64,000 bases of DNA from Rotaria socialis. Taxonomy: Eukaryota; Rotifera; Eurotatoria; Philodinida; Philodinidae. Within the stretch, counting starts at the first letter, position 1, and every line of letters starts with the position of its first letter. The notes under the pieces are model-generated. The model was not told where the DNA came from and searched no databases. It worked only from the letters and a program-made list of their open reading frames with translations. Position numbers and translations under genes: made by a program. The stretch spans positions 1-64,000 of the forward strand of contig CAJNYU010003472.1 in assembly GCA_905331475.1 (NCBI GenBank). The letters run 5' to 3'. Below are positions 33,786-46,800 of this stretch, piece after piece.

Positions 33786-36000
33786 CCCGAATAACGATGT
33801 TTGATGAAAATTCCTCATTGATACAAAATAAAGTTAAACTTGGTGTCGACAATAAAAGTCGTATCGATGTTGAGCGCTTTTCATACTGGTATGGTATACT
33901 TGGCAAATGCATCATTATTTTATTTCTGGGGTACCCGTCAGACATTCGCGAAATGTTCTTTTCATCTCTGATGTTCACAGATAGATAGAATAAGATGTAT
34001 TGATCACAAACATTGCATGTTTCTAGAGGCTTGCCTCTTCGTACGAGACATATGAACCACATTTGAAAGAGCCAAAAATTAGTTTCTACTGGGAGAGACC
34101 ACAAATCTATGTGAATGGTTCACTAAAAGTGAGCCTCTCCGGCGCAGAATCATTTACTCTACAAGAATATGGGTGAAGATCTACATATAAGAATGCTCCT
34201 AGATTGATAATGGTCAAATACCGCCCCCAATGGGTTCAATGCTGTAAACAGTGATTCCTTGGACTGACAGAACCCGTGACTGCATGAGTGAATCAAAATG
34301 ATTTTCACTCAAGGCTGATAACTCGGCAAGTTCTTTCTAACGGGCCTTTCGTTGCCACTTCTCAAACAACTCTTACATGCCTCGATGAAAGATAATCGAC
34401 AACAATGAGTTTAGTTTAAACGATCACTAAACTCTCCGATAAACTGCTAAATATGATCTGTATGAAAAGAGCTCATCGATTTATCTATTGTAAGTGAAAA
34501 CCACATTGTTGTCTTCTCGTTTTCTGTTGCACCATAAGCTCACTGTTTATAGCATTGAGCCCATTGGGGGCGGTATTTGACCATTATCAACCGATGAGCA
34601 TTCTTATATGTAGGTCTTCATGCATATTCTGGTAGAGCAAACGATTCTACGTCGAACAGGTCCAATTTAAATGAATCTTTCACATAGATTTGCGGTCTTT
34701 CCACTAAAAACTGATTTTTGGCTCTTCCAAAAGTGGTTCATATGTCTCTTATGAACAGACAAACCTTCAAAAGCATATAATGCTTGAGCTCAACACATGT
34801 TATTCAATCTAACGGGTGCGCCAGGATAAATGTCCCTCTCAATTGTTTGGCTATAACTTGTTTTCTTTGTGCCCTATAGAGCTGATTGTTTTTCCAAAAG
34901 ATGCGCCGTGAAATTCTCTACAAAACAGTAATCAAACATGTTCCTGAATAAAGTTAAGGGAAAAACTTAAACGAAGATTATCCAACACATAAAAAGTACC
35001 CAACTTTCAAAGTTAGCAAGTGTTCCATCAACAGTCGGAGTTTGTACTTCTTTTTTTCATCATCTAGTAAGTTTATTTTAAAAAGACAGTATATCAGAAG
35101 ATGCAGCGTGAAAAGCTCTACATGTTACATTAAAAACCTTATGCACTCTTTCTTTCAAAGTGAGAAAAACTTTGTCAGACCAATTTTAGATGCTGCGAAC
35201 AGATCATTTATTGGTCTCACGGAACGTTGCTTATTTTAAATAACAATCGTGCATATACATAAAATAAATTGTTGTTTGCAAATTGTAGAGCTTTTCGCGC
35301 TGCATCTTTTGGTATATTTTCTTTCCTTTTAATAAAACATATTAGGTAATAAAAAGGTGAAATAACAAAAAAACGAATTCGTAGTGTATCAAAAAATGAT
35401 CTTGTTCGTAGTCTTGAAAATTAGTCGCATAGAATTTCGTTTATTTTGATAACAAAGGGTACATATATTAAATAAGATTTTTAATGTAACATGTAGAGCT
35501 TTTCACGCTGTATCTTCTCATATACCATCCTTTTAAAATAAACTTAATAGATGATGAACAAAAAAGATACAAACCTCCACCATGCATTATGAAACACTCG
35601 TTAGCTTTAAAATTTGGGTACTTTTTATGTGTTGGATAATCTTCGTATAATTTTTTCCCTTAACTTTCTTCAGATATGCATTTGATCCCTGTTTCGCAGA
35701 GAATTTCACGGTGCATCTTTTGGAAAAACAATCAGCTCTATAGGGCACAAAGAAAAAAAGTTATAGCTAAAACATTGAGAGGGACATTTATCCTGGCGCA
35801 CCCGCTATTTGTGAACAGCAGTAATGGAAAAAAAACTTTTTCACGAGTGCATGAGGATACTCCAGAAACGTAAAAATGATACTTTTGCAAAGTATACCTT
35901 ACAAAGATAAAAAGTCTCCGGATCGATACGGCTTTTATTATTGACAACAATTGTAGCTTTATTTAGCATCGACATTTCTTAAAGAAACCGTGTCCTTCGG
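33786..36000. repeat. large foldback palindrome, right arm interrupted by another element
   Basis: Left arm about 33786-34253. Its inverted counterpart runs 34541-34811 and continues at 35805-36000, that is, it is split by the 993-bp element listed next. Matching blocks include AATGGTCAAATACCGCCCCC, AGACATATGAACCAC, CAATAAAAG-CGTATCGAT and TTTCTGG-GTA. Overall similarity is about 75-80%. The central spacer is about 287 bp (34254-34540). Arms of roughly 470 bp with no intact gene fit a foldback-type DNA element or an old inverted duplication. The outermost edges are approximate. Confidence 0.75.
34812..35804. mobile_element. 993-bp foldback element inserted in the palindrome
   Basis: The ends are inverted repeats: CGGGTGCGCCAGGATAAATG from 34813 and its complement CATTTATCCTGGCGCACCCG ending at 35804. 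Pairing continues inward for more than 300 bp (for example GTGCCCTATAGAGCTGATTG against its complement near 35735). CTA at 34809-34811 and CTA at 35805-35807 look like a 3-bp target duplication: removing the element and one CTA restores a sequence that aligns without gap to the other arm of the host palindrome (33970-33990). No transposase is visible. Superfamily not assigned. Confidence 0.8.
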
Positions 36001-38440
36001 TCAGCTATATGACAAAGAGAACGCATAATAAGAGACGTGGCCCATCATGTCCTAGATATCGAGGTTGAACGAACACTATGTAGTAGTTACTATTCAATCA
36101 TGTTTCATTCATCTATAAGATTTTTCGTACTAATTTATGACTACTTTGTGAAATAACGAATATAAGAAGCTTTCAGTTGTTTTACAATTAAGACTTCTAG
36201 CAACTGGCTGCCGAGCGAGTACTAATTTTGCGATAAATTTAATAGAAATTGAATAAGAATAAAAGAATATTGTATATTTATCTCTAATGTCTAATAATTT
36301 GAAAAAGTTGAAAAATGTAATATAAAATGATCTCTTATGATTTCTAGCATTAGAAATCAGTTTGTTCCCCATTGAATAGAACTTCTATAGACGTTTGACA
36401 AGCAGAATAAATAATGAATTCGAATTATACTTGATAATTTAAAAAGAAATGCCGTATAAGAACGATACAAAGACGAAAAGGAATATTCAAATTATGTGTT
36501 TAACAACGATAGAACAGTAGAAGAAAAATGCTTTCGATTTGTCACTCGGAAGTTTTTATTTCTGCTCGAGGTAAATGTAAGCCTTCTTTTTTTTCCTCTA
36601 TTCTTGAATTCATTTTATGCAAATGAACGGTCATATATATTCGAACCCCAATCAGGTAATTCAAGGTTAAAAGCGAAGAAAAGAGAAATATATTCAACCT
36701 ATCATCAACCGTACTCAGAAAGTGCAGTTTAATAGAAGGATTCAAATTATTTTTCAATACAATGTTTAGAACAAATTGCATATCAGCAACTAATATAAAA
36801 ATAATATGTGACTGAAAACGTGATTTCTGACATGCCCAATCAAATATTTATAGTCGGAAGAAATGGATACATGTTCTAGTACCGGATTTTTTTATAGATG
36901 AATTTCATTCTTAAATCTGATATTTTCATTAAGAAGGACTATTAGAACTAGTTGCGGTAGATTCGCAATCGCGAGTTGATAAGGTGGCCCAATAACTGCG
37001 CACTAAACAATGAAACAAAACGATGTAGAATAGTAAATGTCGATGAAGAGAATGTCAACTAACAAATTTTGATTGAGAAAATGTCGACAGAATGTATATA
37101 CGCATGTGCTTGATCGATAAAGTAACATTGGTATTTTAACAAAGGTGTTGGTGTGAGCGACCTCCACAGCTTACAGCATCAATATTATTTTATGATAATA
37201 TCTTGCGGCTTTGGACGATTTCTTTGTCTTTTCTTTTGGCTTACCCTTGCCTAATACGCATTGTGAGATCGTGAGAAACCTATCAGTTTCAATCAGATAC
37301 AGTTGTAGGACATTCCTAGTTCGCAAACGACTCTGAAAATATTTTGCATTGAATCAGATCTTAATCGTTAACTCAATAGGATAGTCATTCTATGTGATTT
37401 ATTGCTTCTCTTGATTCGTCAGAGCTCTCGCTCGATGGATAATTTTTGTCTTAAAATATTTGCGCAGCGTATTTCAAGTAACTCGTACACATCTAGACCT
37501 TAAAATTACATACTAGATCAGAGTATTAATTGAAATGTAGAGAAAAGAGTTAACGAATATGGGACATAAACATAAATCTATGCCATAGACTGAACAAATA
37601 AGACGACTACATCGAACTAGAAAAAAAATGCTTTAGAGTCATACTTGAATATGGTTTTGGAATGTAAAAAAAAGATGATTTCTTATTGTTTGACCTGTGT
37701 CAGGTTCAAAGATGAATAAAACTGAAAGAGCGTTTTTATATATACTCTAGCAATACATAATGAAAATAATTGACCTTGCAAATCTATTTTTACGCTCTTT
37801 CTTCACACCGTAAGCACGCCACTCAGAGTCAGAGAGAGAGAGGGAAGAAAATCAAATTAACGCAGTGTGACAAAAAAATCAGAGAAAAACAAAACTCAAG
37901 GAAAATAAGTGAAGCATAACATATAACACATGTGATTTTCTACTTTATTCGAGCGACGTACGCCGTTAGTTTATTATCATCGAGTTTCTGGATTGTAGAA
38001 TGCATACAAATGCATTTTTCTTGCTATTTTATTTTACTTGACGCCCACGATCAGATTGAAGCTTTCATTGCGACGATATTGGAATTTTTTAAATATAATT
38101 CAAGTAAATCTACAGGATGTTCGTCATTCGATGGGGCAGCAACGTTTTAACTCTTCTTTATGGTGACTGGATTAAGACCATCAGGTTGCAGATGAAAATG
38201 TATTTTTCTTCACTTGAAACATGCTTTTCTTTTCGCGACTATATTTTAAATTTCGAAGATCTTGATGTGTGTATGCCAATGGTGGTCATTGTTTCAAAAT
38301 TCGTTAGTTTACTCGAGAAACTTTCACGTTGACTCAATTATGCCTAGTCTAATTGACTGATCGTACTAACATTGTGTTTATTGGTTTCTATTTGTAGATT
38401 AGCAATTTATCACTGTTAATATTTGTTTCTCCTACTCAAC
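36001..38440. other. gene-free stretch
   Basis: 2.4 kb of AT-rich DNA without recognisable genes. Short open frames (for example 36496-36732 plus, 36130-36372 minus) overlap each other and match nothing. The end of this stretch is the promoter region of the phosphodiesterase gene. Confidence 0.4.
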
Positions 38441-40246
38441 ATGATGCATAGCGAGTTAGATCCAGCACTTCTGAGCCACGAAAATGATGGTAAGATCAGT
38501 GTTTATTATTAAATTGCTGTCTATAAAATTCCTTACGAGAGTATCATATTCGAATGATCGATTTGTTTCTTTCGTATTCGATGGGTTCTCTTCTTATTCA
38601 AAAATCAAAGAGTCAATGATATAAATACAATCTCTTTATTGTAGGCCCACCTTCGACTGGATCGCATGTTGGAAGAGAGAGCAAGCTTCTATTAGTAGTA
38701 AGCCGTGATCCGGCCGACAATAATTCAGATGCTCATGGAGACAATAATAAAATCATCACTGGAATTCTTCCTCAGAAGAGGTCCAGTACGTTATTCAGTA
38801 TGCGCACTTTTGTCTGGTTGGGTGTCTTGGTAATGGCTATCATTTTCATATCTATGATCGTTATTGTCTATACGAAAGGGAAGACAAGTATTCAAGGATC
38901 ACGAGACAAAGAAGACACAACATCAGACAATACAAGTTCAACAGGTAAATACTTTGCCAGTACAGAATGTTTACTGAGCTTCTCTTAATGAGAACAACAA
39001 CCGATCTATGAATAAAGGGTCATTGGCTTTTGCTTTAGATATATTCCGTCCTGGAAATATCACTATTCAACAGATGACCAAGAAAGTGTTGTTCATTATC
39101 GCAGATGGTATTCCTGCCGATGTTATTGAAGCTGCTTCGGCTCCGAATATTAGAAAGATCTCTGACCTTGGAACATATAAGAGAGCATACGTAGGAGGCA
39201 TCAAGGGGTCTTATTCAGAGACACCAACCGTTTCTGCTCCAGGTTACATGGATCTAATTACTGGAACATGGGGTAACAAACATAATGTGTTCGATAATGA
39301 TGTCAAAAATCCTAACTATCATTATAAAAATATTTTCCGATTGTTGAAAGAACAAGAACCACAAAGGGAAATCGGTATCTTCTCTACTTGGTTAGATAAT
39401 CGTCTCAAACTTGTGGGTGAAGGTCTACCACAGGCTGGTCAAATTATTTTCGATTATAAATTTGATGGATATGAATTAAACCAACACGCTTATCCACATG
39501 ATCTAGCAGATTACTATATTTATAGGATCGATGAACGTGTGGCAAATGAAGCTGCCACATGTATCCGAACAGCAGCACCAGATCTATCATGGACTTATTT
39601 ACAGTATACTGATGATGTGGCACATCATTTCGGAGACAGTGAACAATTCAATCAAAGTGTTATTAGTCTTGATAATCAAATTGGTCGAATGTGGGAAGCG
39701 ATCGAGTATCGACAGAACCACTTTCATGAGGACTGGCTGATAATTATTACAACTGACCATGGCCGAGATCCGACTACAGGTCGCGAACATGGAGAACAAT
39801 CCGACCGAGAACGTACAACCTGGATAGTGATGAATACACAGAATACAAATGATTATTTTCGTAATTTTCAGCCTGCTATCGTTGACTTATTGCCAACAAT
39901 GGCACAATTTCTTAGTATCTCGGTCCCAATAGAATCGGCTCGAGAACTAGACGGAATTTCATTGATTGGAAAAATTTCATTAGCCAACTTTGAAGCACAA
40001 TTAACTGGTGATCGTATCAAGTTTAGTTGGCAAGCATTCGATGATGAAGGCAATGTGACAATATGGCTTTCAACTACTAATTCATTTCAGAAGGGAAAAT
40101 CTGATGATTATCAGCTCATGGGAACAGAGCATATCGCTTTGAAAACAGCTGAGATTGATGTCAAAAACTATCCATCGGACTTCTATAAGATTGTACTTGA
40201 AGGTCGATATAATATGGTGAACAAATGGCTATTTCGATTAACCTAA
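38441..40246 (+). CDS. membrane-anchored phosphodiesterase of the NPP / alkaline phosphatase superfamily
   Basis: Three exons, 38441-38489, 38645-38944 and 39039-40246, give 518 residues in closed phase. Residues 72-92 form one membrane helix after a cytoplasmic tail of about 70 residues, so the enzyme is type II with its catalytic domain outside, like ENPP1/3. The metal-site residues are Asp139 (ADGIP), Asp308 and His312 (YTDDVAHHFG), Asp356-His357 (TTDHGRD) and His367. The nucleophile region PTVSAPGYMDLITGTWGNKH has Ser182 where classic NPPs have Thr. The C-terminus (QAFDDEGNVTIWL) is not found in vertebrate ENPPs, and from memory recalls bacterial (Bacteroidetes-like) proteins. Substrate not predictable. 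The catalytic exon lacks introns, while the tail and anchor come from added 5' exons. Confidence 0.85.
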
Positions 40247-41338
40247 AACTATTCACAAATCAATGTATAAGCTTTTCAATGCTAAGTTATAGAGAGGAAT
40301 TTGGACAATAATCTATTTATAGTGTTACTTTAATCTTTACTTCGTGTTTGGCACAGAGATAATTTTTTCTATGCTATTTGATCTTTTAGATGCTGTGCAT
40401 TTTGTGCGATATGCTTGTGGGTGAGCGCAGACGAACAAAAAAATGTATATGAGTAACGATAAAATCTACATTATATTGACCATTTGTTTTGGCGTTAATA
40501 AAACGAACAAAATTCATTCATCAAAAGAACGTTTAGTCACAATTGATTGCTTGAGTAAACATGTGCGTTCAAGTAAGCATTCATCAAAACAAGTTCAAAA
40601 TCGCACATGGCTTGATTTCGAATAAATATTTTGTATAATTTTTGTTTAGAAAAATATTAGCCTATAACGATTTTATCTATGGTCGTCGAGTTTCTACATA
40701 GCTGAAATTAGATTGCCATCGGACATTTCCTTCATCAAGCAGCTAATCCTGACAGTTTCTGTGAACTATTTTGATGAAACATAGTTTTAAAATACTCGAT
40801 TGAATTATCCTGATCTATCGATCATTCAAATTAGTATAATTCGAAAATTATTTTCTAAATTGTGCCTTTGTTCATGCGAACTCGTTTGATTTTAGCAGGG
40901 AAGTATTAAATTTAATTCAATCGTGCAAACTAATCTTTTTCTTGTTTCTATAAAAATAACTCAATTCTATTTCAAATTATTGTCCATGAATTCAAACAAC
41001 TGATTAGATTACTACGAAGGTAGTCACATTTTCAAATAAAAGCTAATAATCATAAATCATTCCTTGAGATGATCCATTTTACATTTCTGCAACGAAATAA
41101 CCTTAGCACACAATTAAACCATAATTAACAATTATACGTATGTTCGATGAAGTACTCCACATCAGTGCTCTTGAATATATTGTAGCACTGATGAAATACT
41201 TTCTAGTTCAACAAACTGCAGCCAGCCATTTTCTCATTTCGAGACCTTATTTATTATTTTGAAAAATGAATTTTTACAATCCTTTTAATGATAAATTTAT
41301 TGAATTAATTTTTTTATGCAAATGCATACGTTTTATAT
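40247..41338. other. convergent intergenic stretch
   Basis: 3' UTR regions of the plus-strand phosphodiesterase and the minus-strand secreted protein. No other gene is recognised; the 60-codon frame at 40443-40625 looks incidental. Confidence 0.4.
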
Positions 41339-42484
41339 TTAACGCGGTGGACGACAATTCAGAGTTGGTTTAGTAACATGTAAGCCCTGAGGAGCAGCTT
41401 CATGTGACGTAACAAGTGTATAATTCTCCATAATCAAAAGGTTAAATAAACCCGAATTAGTTGTAAATATATTCGGAGAATTGTTATTTTGATCATAGAT
41501 ATATATTTTATTAGCGCCTGCTTTAACTACCCATAACCGTTGACAATCATCAACAATGATATCTGACACCGTCGTAGAGCTACTAAAAATAGAGTTACTG
41601 TCGCTCCATGTATTATTCTGATCTTTCATATATAAACGAACATTTTCGCTTGAATCTGCCCAGCCAGCATAAAATGCGCTGTCATTAACGATATCCAAAG
41701 CATGTAATTGTTTTCCAATTGCGTTCAGTGCTGGAATGGCTGCACATTTGTTAAATATTTCTGGTTGCCTTTCGCAAATAAAACCACCTGCTGTAGCTGC
41801 GCCTACAAGCATTTTTGTATTATTGCGACGACGAATACTTGTTAAAATACCTCCTAATGTAACAGTTGTTATTGGCGAATCGATTATCACATTATGAACT
41901 TCCATTGACCCGCCTCTTCCAAGATAATAATATTTCCCATCGAATCCAACCGTTTTAAAACCATTTCGAGTTGATTCATAGACCTTTTCAAATGTATATT
42001 TATTAAACTTAATTAATTTCTCTTGATATATTGAAGCTATCGTATTATTATCACCGAAAACAAGAAAACGTAAAGATTGTGTAAAAACACGTGTTTTATT
42101 AGTTGATGTTGACTGGAGTTGTTCAAGAAGATATGTTGTATTACAGCAATCATCTTTTTCTTTAAATGTTTCATTTTTCATTAAGTATATATTTGTATTA
42201 TTTCGATATCTAAGTTCATCTCTCATCGGCATAAAATAATAAAATTGACATGTAAAATTTTCAAATTCATTACCAGTACATGTTAATAGAAATACGCGAG
42301 AATCGTTAAATGCATGGCAAAGACATTGATTACAAGAAAATTGATTGTCTAGTCTATGATAAACGTCGTCAGGTAAATCGAATGGAATTTTAACTGTTGC
42401 ATTATGAATTATTCCATATGTATAAGAACCTGTAGATAAATATGTACGAATAGAAAATATTGCAAGGCAGACAAGAAACGACAT
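41339..42484 (-). CDS. unrecognised secreted glycoprotein, single exon
   Basis: A 381-residue protein with a hydrophobic signal peptide at residues 1-17. A Cys-rich N-terminal third (FSCNQCLCHAFNDSRVF, LLTCTGNEFENFTCQFYYF, DDCCNTTYLL) is followed by about 230 residues that look like repeated beta strands, for instance LRFLVFGDN, GFKTVGFDGKYYYLG, TLGGILTSI and RLWVVKAGANKIYIYD. That recalls an NHL/SMP-30-like beta-propeller, but no diagnostic motif is present. More than ten N-x-S/T sites fit extracellular location. From memory the CxxC...F-N-x-S-x-V-F-L module recurs in secreted proteins predicted from bdelloid genomes. No intron. Function unknown. Confidence 0.8.
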   Translation of the reverse strand: MSFLVCLAIFSIRTYLSTGSYTYGIIHNATVKIPFDLPDDVYHRLDNQFSCNQCLCHAFNDSRVFLLTCTGNEFENFTCQFYYFMPMRDELRYRNNTNIYLMKNETFKEKDDCCNTTYLLEQLQSTSTNKTRVFTQSLRFLVFGDNNTIASIYQEKLIKFNKYTFEKVYESTRNGFKTVGFDGKYYYLGRGGSMEVHNVIIDSPITTVTLGGILTSIRRRNNTKMLVGAATAGGFICERQPEIFNKCAAIPALNAIGKQLHALDIVNDSAFYAGWADSSENVRLYMKDQNNTWSDSNSIFSSSTTVSDIIVDDCQRLWVVKAGANKIYIYDQNNNSPNIFTTNSGLFNLLIMENYTLVTSHEAAPQGLHVTKPTLNCRPPR

Positions 42485-43837
42485 ATTATTTTGATGATAT
42501 ATTGAACAATAGGGAAGTTTTATAGATGGAACTTGAGATTTTATGTTGATATTTAAAGAAACAAAGTAAAGCTTATTAAGAATTTGTAATTGTCACGTTT
42601 GGAAATTTTCATATAATAAATATTAAAAGACAAGAAATCGAATCTCTTTTTGGCACGTTCATGTTAATTACTTTAAAAAGTAAAACTTATTATTTTTTAT
42701 TAGAGAAAGTTATTAGCACAGTTGTTGAAGTAACATCATATATATATATATATTAATCTGATAGAAGCTTCAATGGATAGCTTACAAATTCTCTTTTAAT
42801 ACGTTCTTATTAGAGACGTCATAATTCAGATGTTTTTTTTTCACCTTGACAATCTATATTTAGATTATGCATCGTTGTGTCTTTATTTTTATTATAGGTA
42901 ACCCTGGATGTGTATGTTTCTCTGTAGTGTTAGTAGGCCTGGATATAGTGTCATAAGTGTTTTTATATGATTTTCTATTGAAATAATCTGAGAAAAAGGC
43001 TTCAAAAGAATATCATCAGTTACTAGAAATGTGTCAAGTTTGCTGCATGCTTCAGCATTTAAACTGTTTTTCACTAGTTAAATTATTTCTGTCTCTCTGA
43101 TATTTCTTTATTATTTACGACTAACATAGTCGGATATTAGACAAAACATCGTTTTAGTATACTTTTTGAAAATATGTAATTCATTTCAGTATTTTTATCT
43201 GAATTGTTTTTGCTTTTTAGCTCAGAGCTATTTTCAAAGAAAAAGAATTAGTGTTGTTAGCATTGACTTGAATTTATTAGTAGCTCGTCCTCTTCAACCC
43301 TAGGTTCTAACAACTACTACAGATAGGAAGAAATAAATAAATAAATTTTTCGTAGCGATCATAGGAAGAGACTTGTGATTGTACAGGAGATTTCGTAAAC
43401 TATACACGACTACCAGTGTCGAACTCCTTTCGTCACGTTCTCTACCAACTCCAAAGTTATTCGTGATACGAGACAACGCCTGAATTCAATGTTTTTTTTT
43501 ATAAATTTAACAATATTTCTAGAATTGCATAGTTGTATCTGATATTATTCAATTTTTCTATACAAGATGTGCATTTATGTTTACCTGTACTGCTTGTTGA
43601 TGCGCTTTAGCAATGTATTTTATTGATCTATTTTCAATAGTTGTCAATAATATTTAAAAATAAATATATACGATTTATTTATAAATTGATTATTACATTT
43701 ATTAAAAATAAAAGCATATCACAAACAAGATTTTATATACAACATATACGTATATGTCATGCTCGAGAATAAAATCTCAACTAAAAATATATCTAATAGA
43801 ATTCTATTGTATGTCACCGGCCATATGTTTTTGCTAC
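42485..43837. other. intergenic stretch
   Basis: No recognisable gene. It contains the promoter side of the secreted-protein gene and the 3' UTR of Ku80, and short AT microsatellites near 42738. Confidence 0.4.
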
Positions 43838-46800
43838 TTATATGAGATCGAACTGAAATAAAATAGAAATCATTTGAGATATAGAAGAATTTGAAAATCT
43901 ATTCTACATACAAGATCTTCATCGTCACCATCTTCTTCATTAGTTCCTAGTGCATTATTGAGCATTTCATTGGCTGTTTCTTCTTCGAGAAATTTCTTGG
44001 CTTCTATTGGTATTACATTCGATTCAATGCATTCATCACTTGTGATTAAACTGATGTTTTCTAAAAATAAATATGAATGAATATTTTCAAAACAATTTTA
44101 AGTAGACGTAAGGGAATCTAGCGGAATAGGATAGCAATGGAACTAGCAGCACCATGAGCATCATTTATCTAGTTAAGCTATTTTCCGATGTGTATGACAA
44201 CTCGATTCTATTTTCGATTTATGAAGAAAATCTATTCAAATATTTTATTATTTCCAACCTGCTGTTTTCGACATACAAAACGATGCTCTAGACTACAGTT
44301 AAGTGAAAACTACGGTGTTCTAAAAAATTTCTGTTTTCTAATGACCATTTCGGAAATTCTATTGGCAGAATCGAAACCATTCTCAATTTAATATGACACA
44401 CATGAGCAGTGTGTGTCGCTCGACTCTCTGATAGAATAAGTACGATGTTTCATCAAAAACTGTTGACTTTTTCCTGACATACCATCAACAATTTTTGCCC
44501 AAAAATCTTTTCTTCCATCAATATTTGCTGCTTGTCTTTTAATAACCATCTGAAAGTCATTAAATAATTTTGGTTCTAGTTTTTGAATGCATATTTCTCG
44601 TAGAGATTGAATACATTGTAAAGCTTTTTCGAACAACGCATCACCACGTGAATTATTAATGAGTTCAAGTATAAGTGTAGACATTTGTTTGCACACATCA
44701 GTAAATGATGGTGAACCTTGTTCAATTAAAATCTTAAAATCTTCCACCGGTGTTATTGTACCAATCGTACGCATGGCTGCTTTCTTTTTAGCAGCAGATT
44801 GTGCTTCGAATGATGTTGAATCTGTTGTCGGTTCTTCAATGTTTTCATTTTCTTCAAGACGAAGTTTTTTCGTTAAACTACAACATAAGAAAATATTCGT
44901 CTAGTGCTTTTCAAAATGATTATTTTTGTCTTACTGATCATCGCTACCAAAGAGTTGATCACCGGTAGTTATTTTTTGTCGACGTTCAGTTTCACGGAGA
45001 ACAAACTCTTCATGAACTGTGTCCAACGTTCGTTTACTCTTCGCAACAATTGATTGAACTAATGTATTATTCATTTCCTCAATTGTGTTCGATAATGATA
45101 ACGGTTCGTCGGGTGTAACAGCACGTCGAGCGATACACTAGAATAAGTGTTTTTTTCTTTCTGTCTGAGATAACAACATAAAATATAATGCGAAATACAT
45201 ACTTGAAACATTCGTTGAATGTAAGGATTAAAAACGACTTCGGGTTGAAATGCTTCTTCGCTGTTAATTAATTGGATCTTATTTTCTTTTCTTTTTTCTT
45301 TTCTGTTTAATTCTTACCCTTGGTCAGCATGAGTTAAATCCATAGTTGTAATTAGATTATCAATCGTTTTTAGTTGTTCATCGCTTGGTTGATTTCGTTT
45401 AATGACGTCGAGATTATCAAAATCAAATCCACGTAAATCTTCTGCGAACGGTAATTTGACATAATACATGCACTACAGAAATTTTTTTATCGTAATTGAA
45501 AAATAAAATTTACTTTGACACTTACCATATGATCATGAGCAATGTGTGGACGTAAAAATCCAAGTTCAGGTGAACTTCGCTCACTAAAGCATTTGCGTAC
45601 TATCGCGACTGTATTCGTATCATACATTGCTTGAACAATACCAGCAAATACTTGACCTTCTTCCTAATAGAAAAAAAGAAGAACCTAATCACACACTTTT
45701 CCCTAAGGGATCATCTATATATATATATATATATAGGAAAATCAGACTGAGAAAAAAGCTTAGGATAACTGCATATGATGATATTCCACACTCTTGATAC
45801 CATTATTTGCGATTTTTCTGAGAATTGGATCAACTATCGAATTTATCAACAATGATCGAAATTCAATATCTACTGGTACCAAAAAAAGAAAATTAGCTAC
45901 TCTTACTTCATAGGCAGGTTCGGCAATAACTTCATAAACCGTATCACCTAAGTAAAGACTTCGTCGCATCTAGTGAAAATAATTTCAAATAGAAGTTGAG
46001 TGAAACAACAAAAAAAATGAAACCAACCATATTAGCATCAGAAAATCCAATAATTGAAAAACATTTTTCACTATGATACTTCATATCGTCAAGTGTTTCT
46101 TTATTAATAGGTACAAATGTTGTACCATAACGAAACCCATCGGTCAATTCTTCTTTTTCAATTTCACGATCTTCTTCATCTTTTGTATAGCGACCACGAT
46201 CCACTTTTATTTCCGTTGTTGGCTGACGTGCATACACCTTTTTTAGGCGAAATATTCCCGGTTTATTGTCTTTAACCTAATTTAAAACAATAAATCATTT
46301 TTCAAATATCCGTCAAAATAAATGTGGAAACTTCGGATTTCATCCGAAAGTTATGTGTGCTGCAAAAAGTGCATGGAATGTATGAGTCATTCTAGAATGT
46401 CTGAACACCAAAATTATCATGAGAAACTAGGCAGTTTGATTTCTGGATGCTGTTTTTGTGCATTTTGAGACGTTTTTCAGGCGATGTTTCATCAGAAAAC
46501 TACGGTTTAGCTCAAAACTAATATCAGATTCGGAATCAGCGTTAAAAACTGAGTCGATTTATATATGTTGTGAATAATTCTGAGAAAGATTTATTTTTTG
46601 AAAAAAATTCCCTGTACTCCTCCTCAGGGATGGCCTGGTCAAAAATGACAATTTTTTCGATAACTCAACCATTTCTTGAGGGATTCTTCTCATCTTCGAA
46701 CTCGACCGAGATATTCATGAGATTGAACTGTGTGGAAAATTTCATCACGGTCTGACTCTCCTTTCGAAAGTTATCGTGCCTACGGCCGGCCGGCCGGACA

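Noticed and set aside
33772-34104. 110-codon minus-strand frame
   Set aside because: It lies in the left arm of the foldback palindrome, and the matching right-arm copy does not preserve the frame, so it is not under coding constraint.
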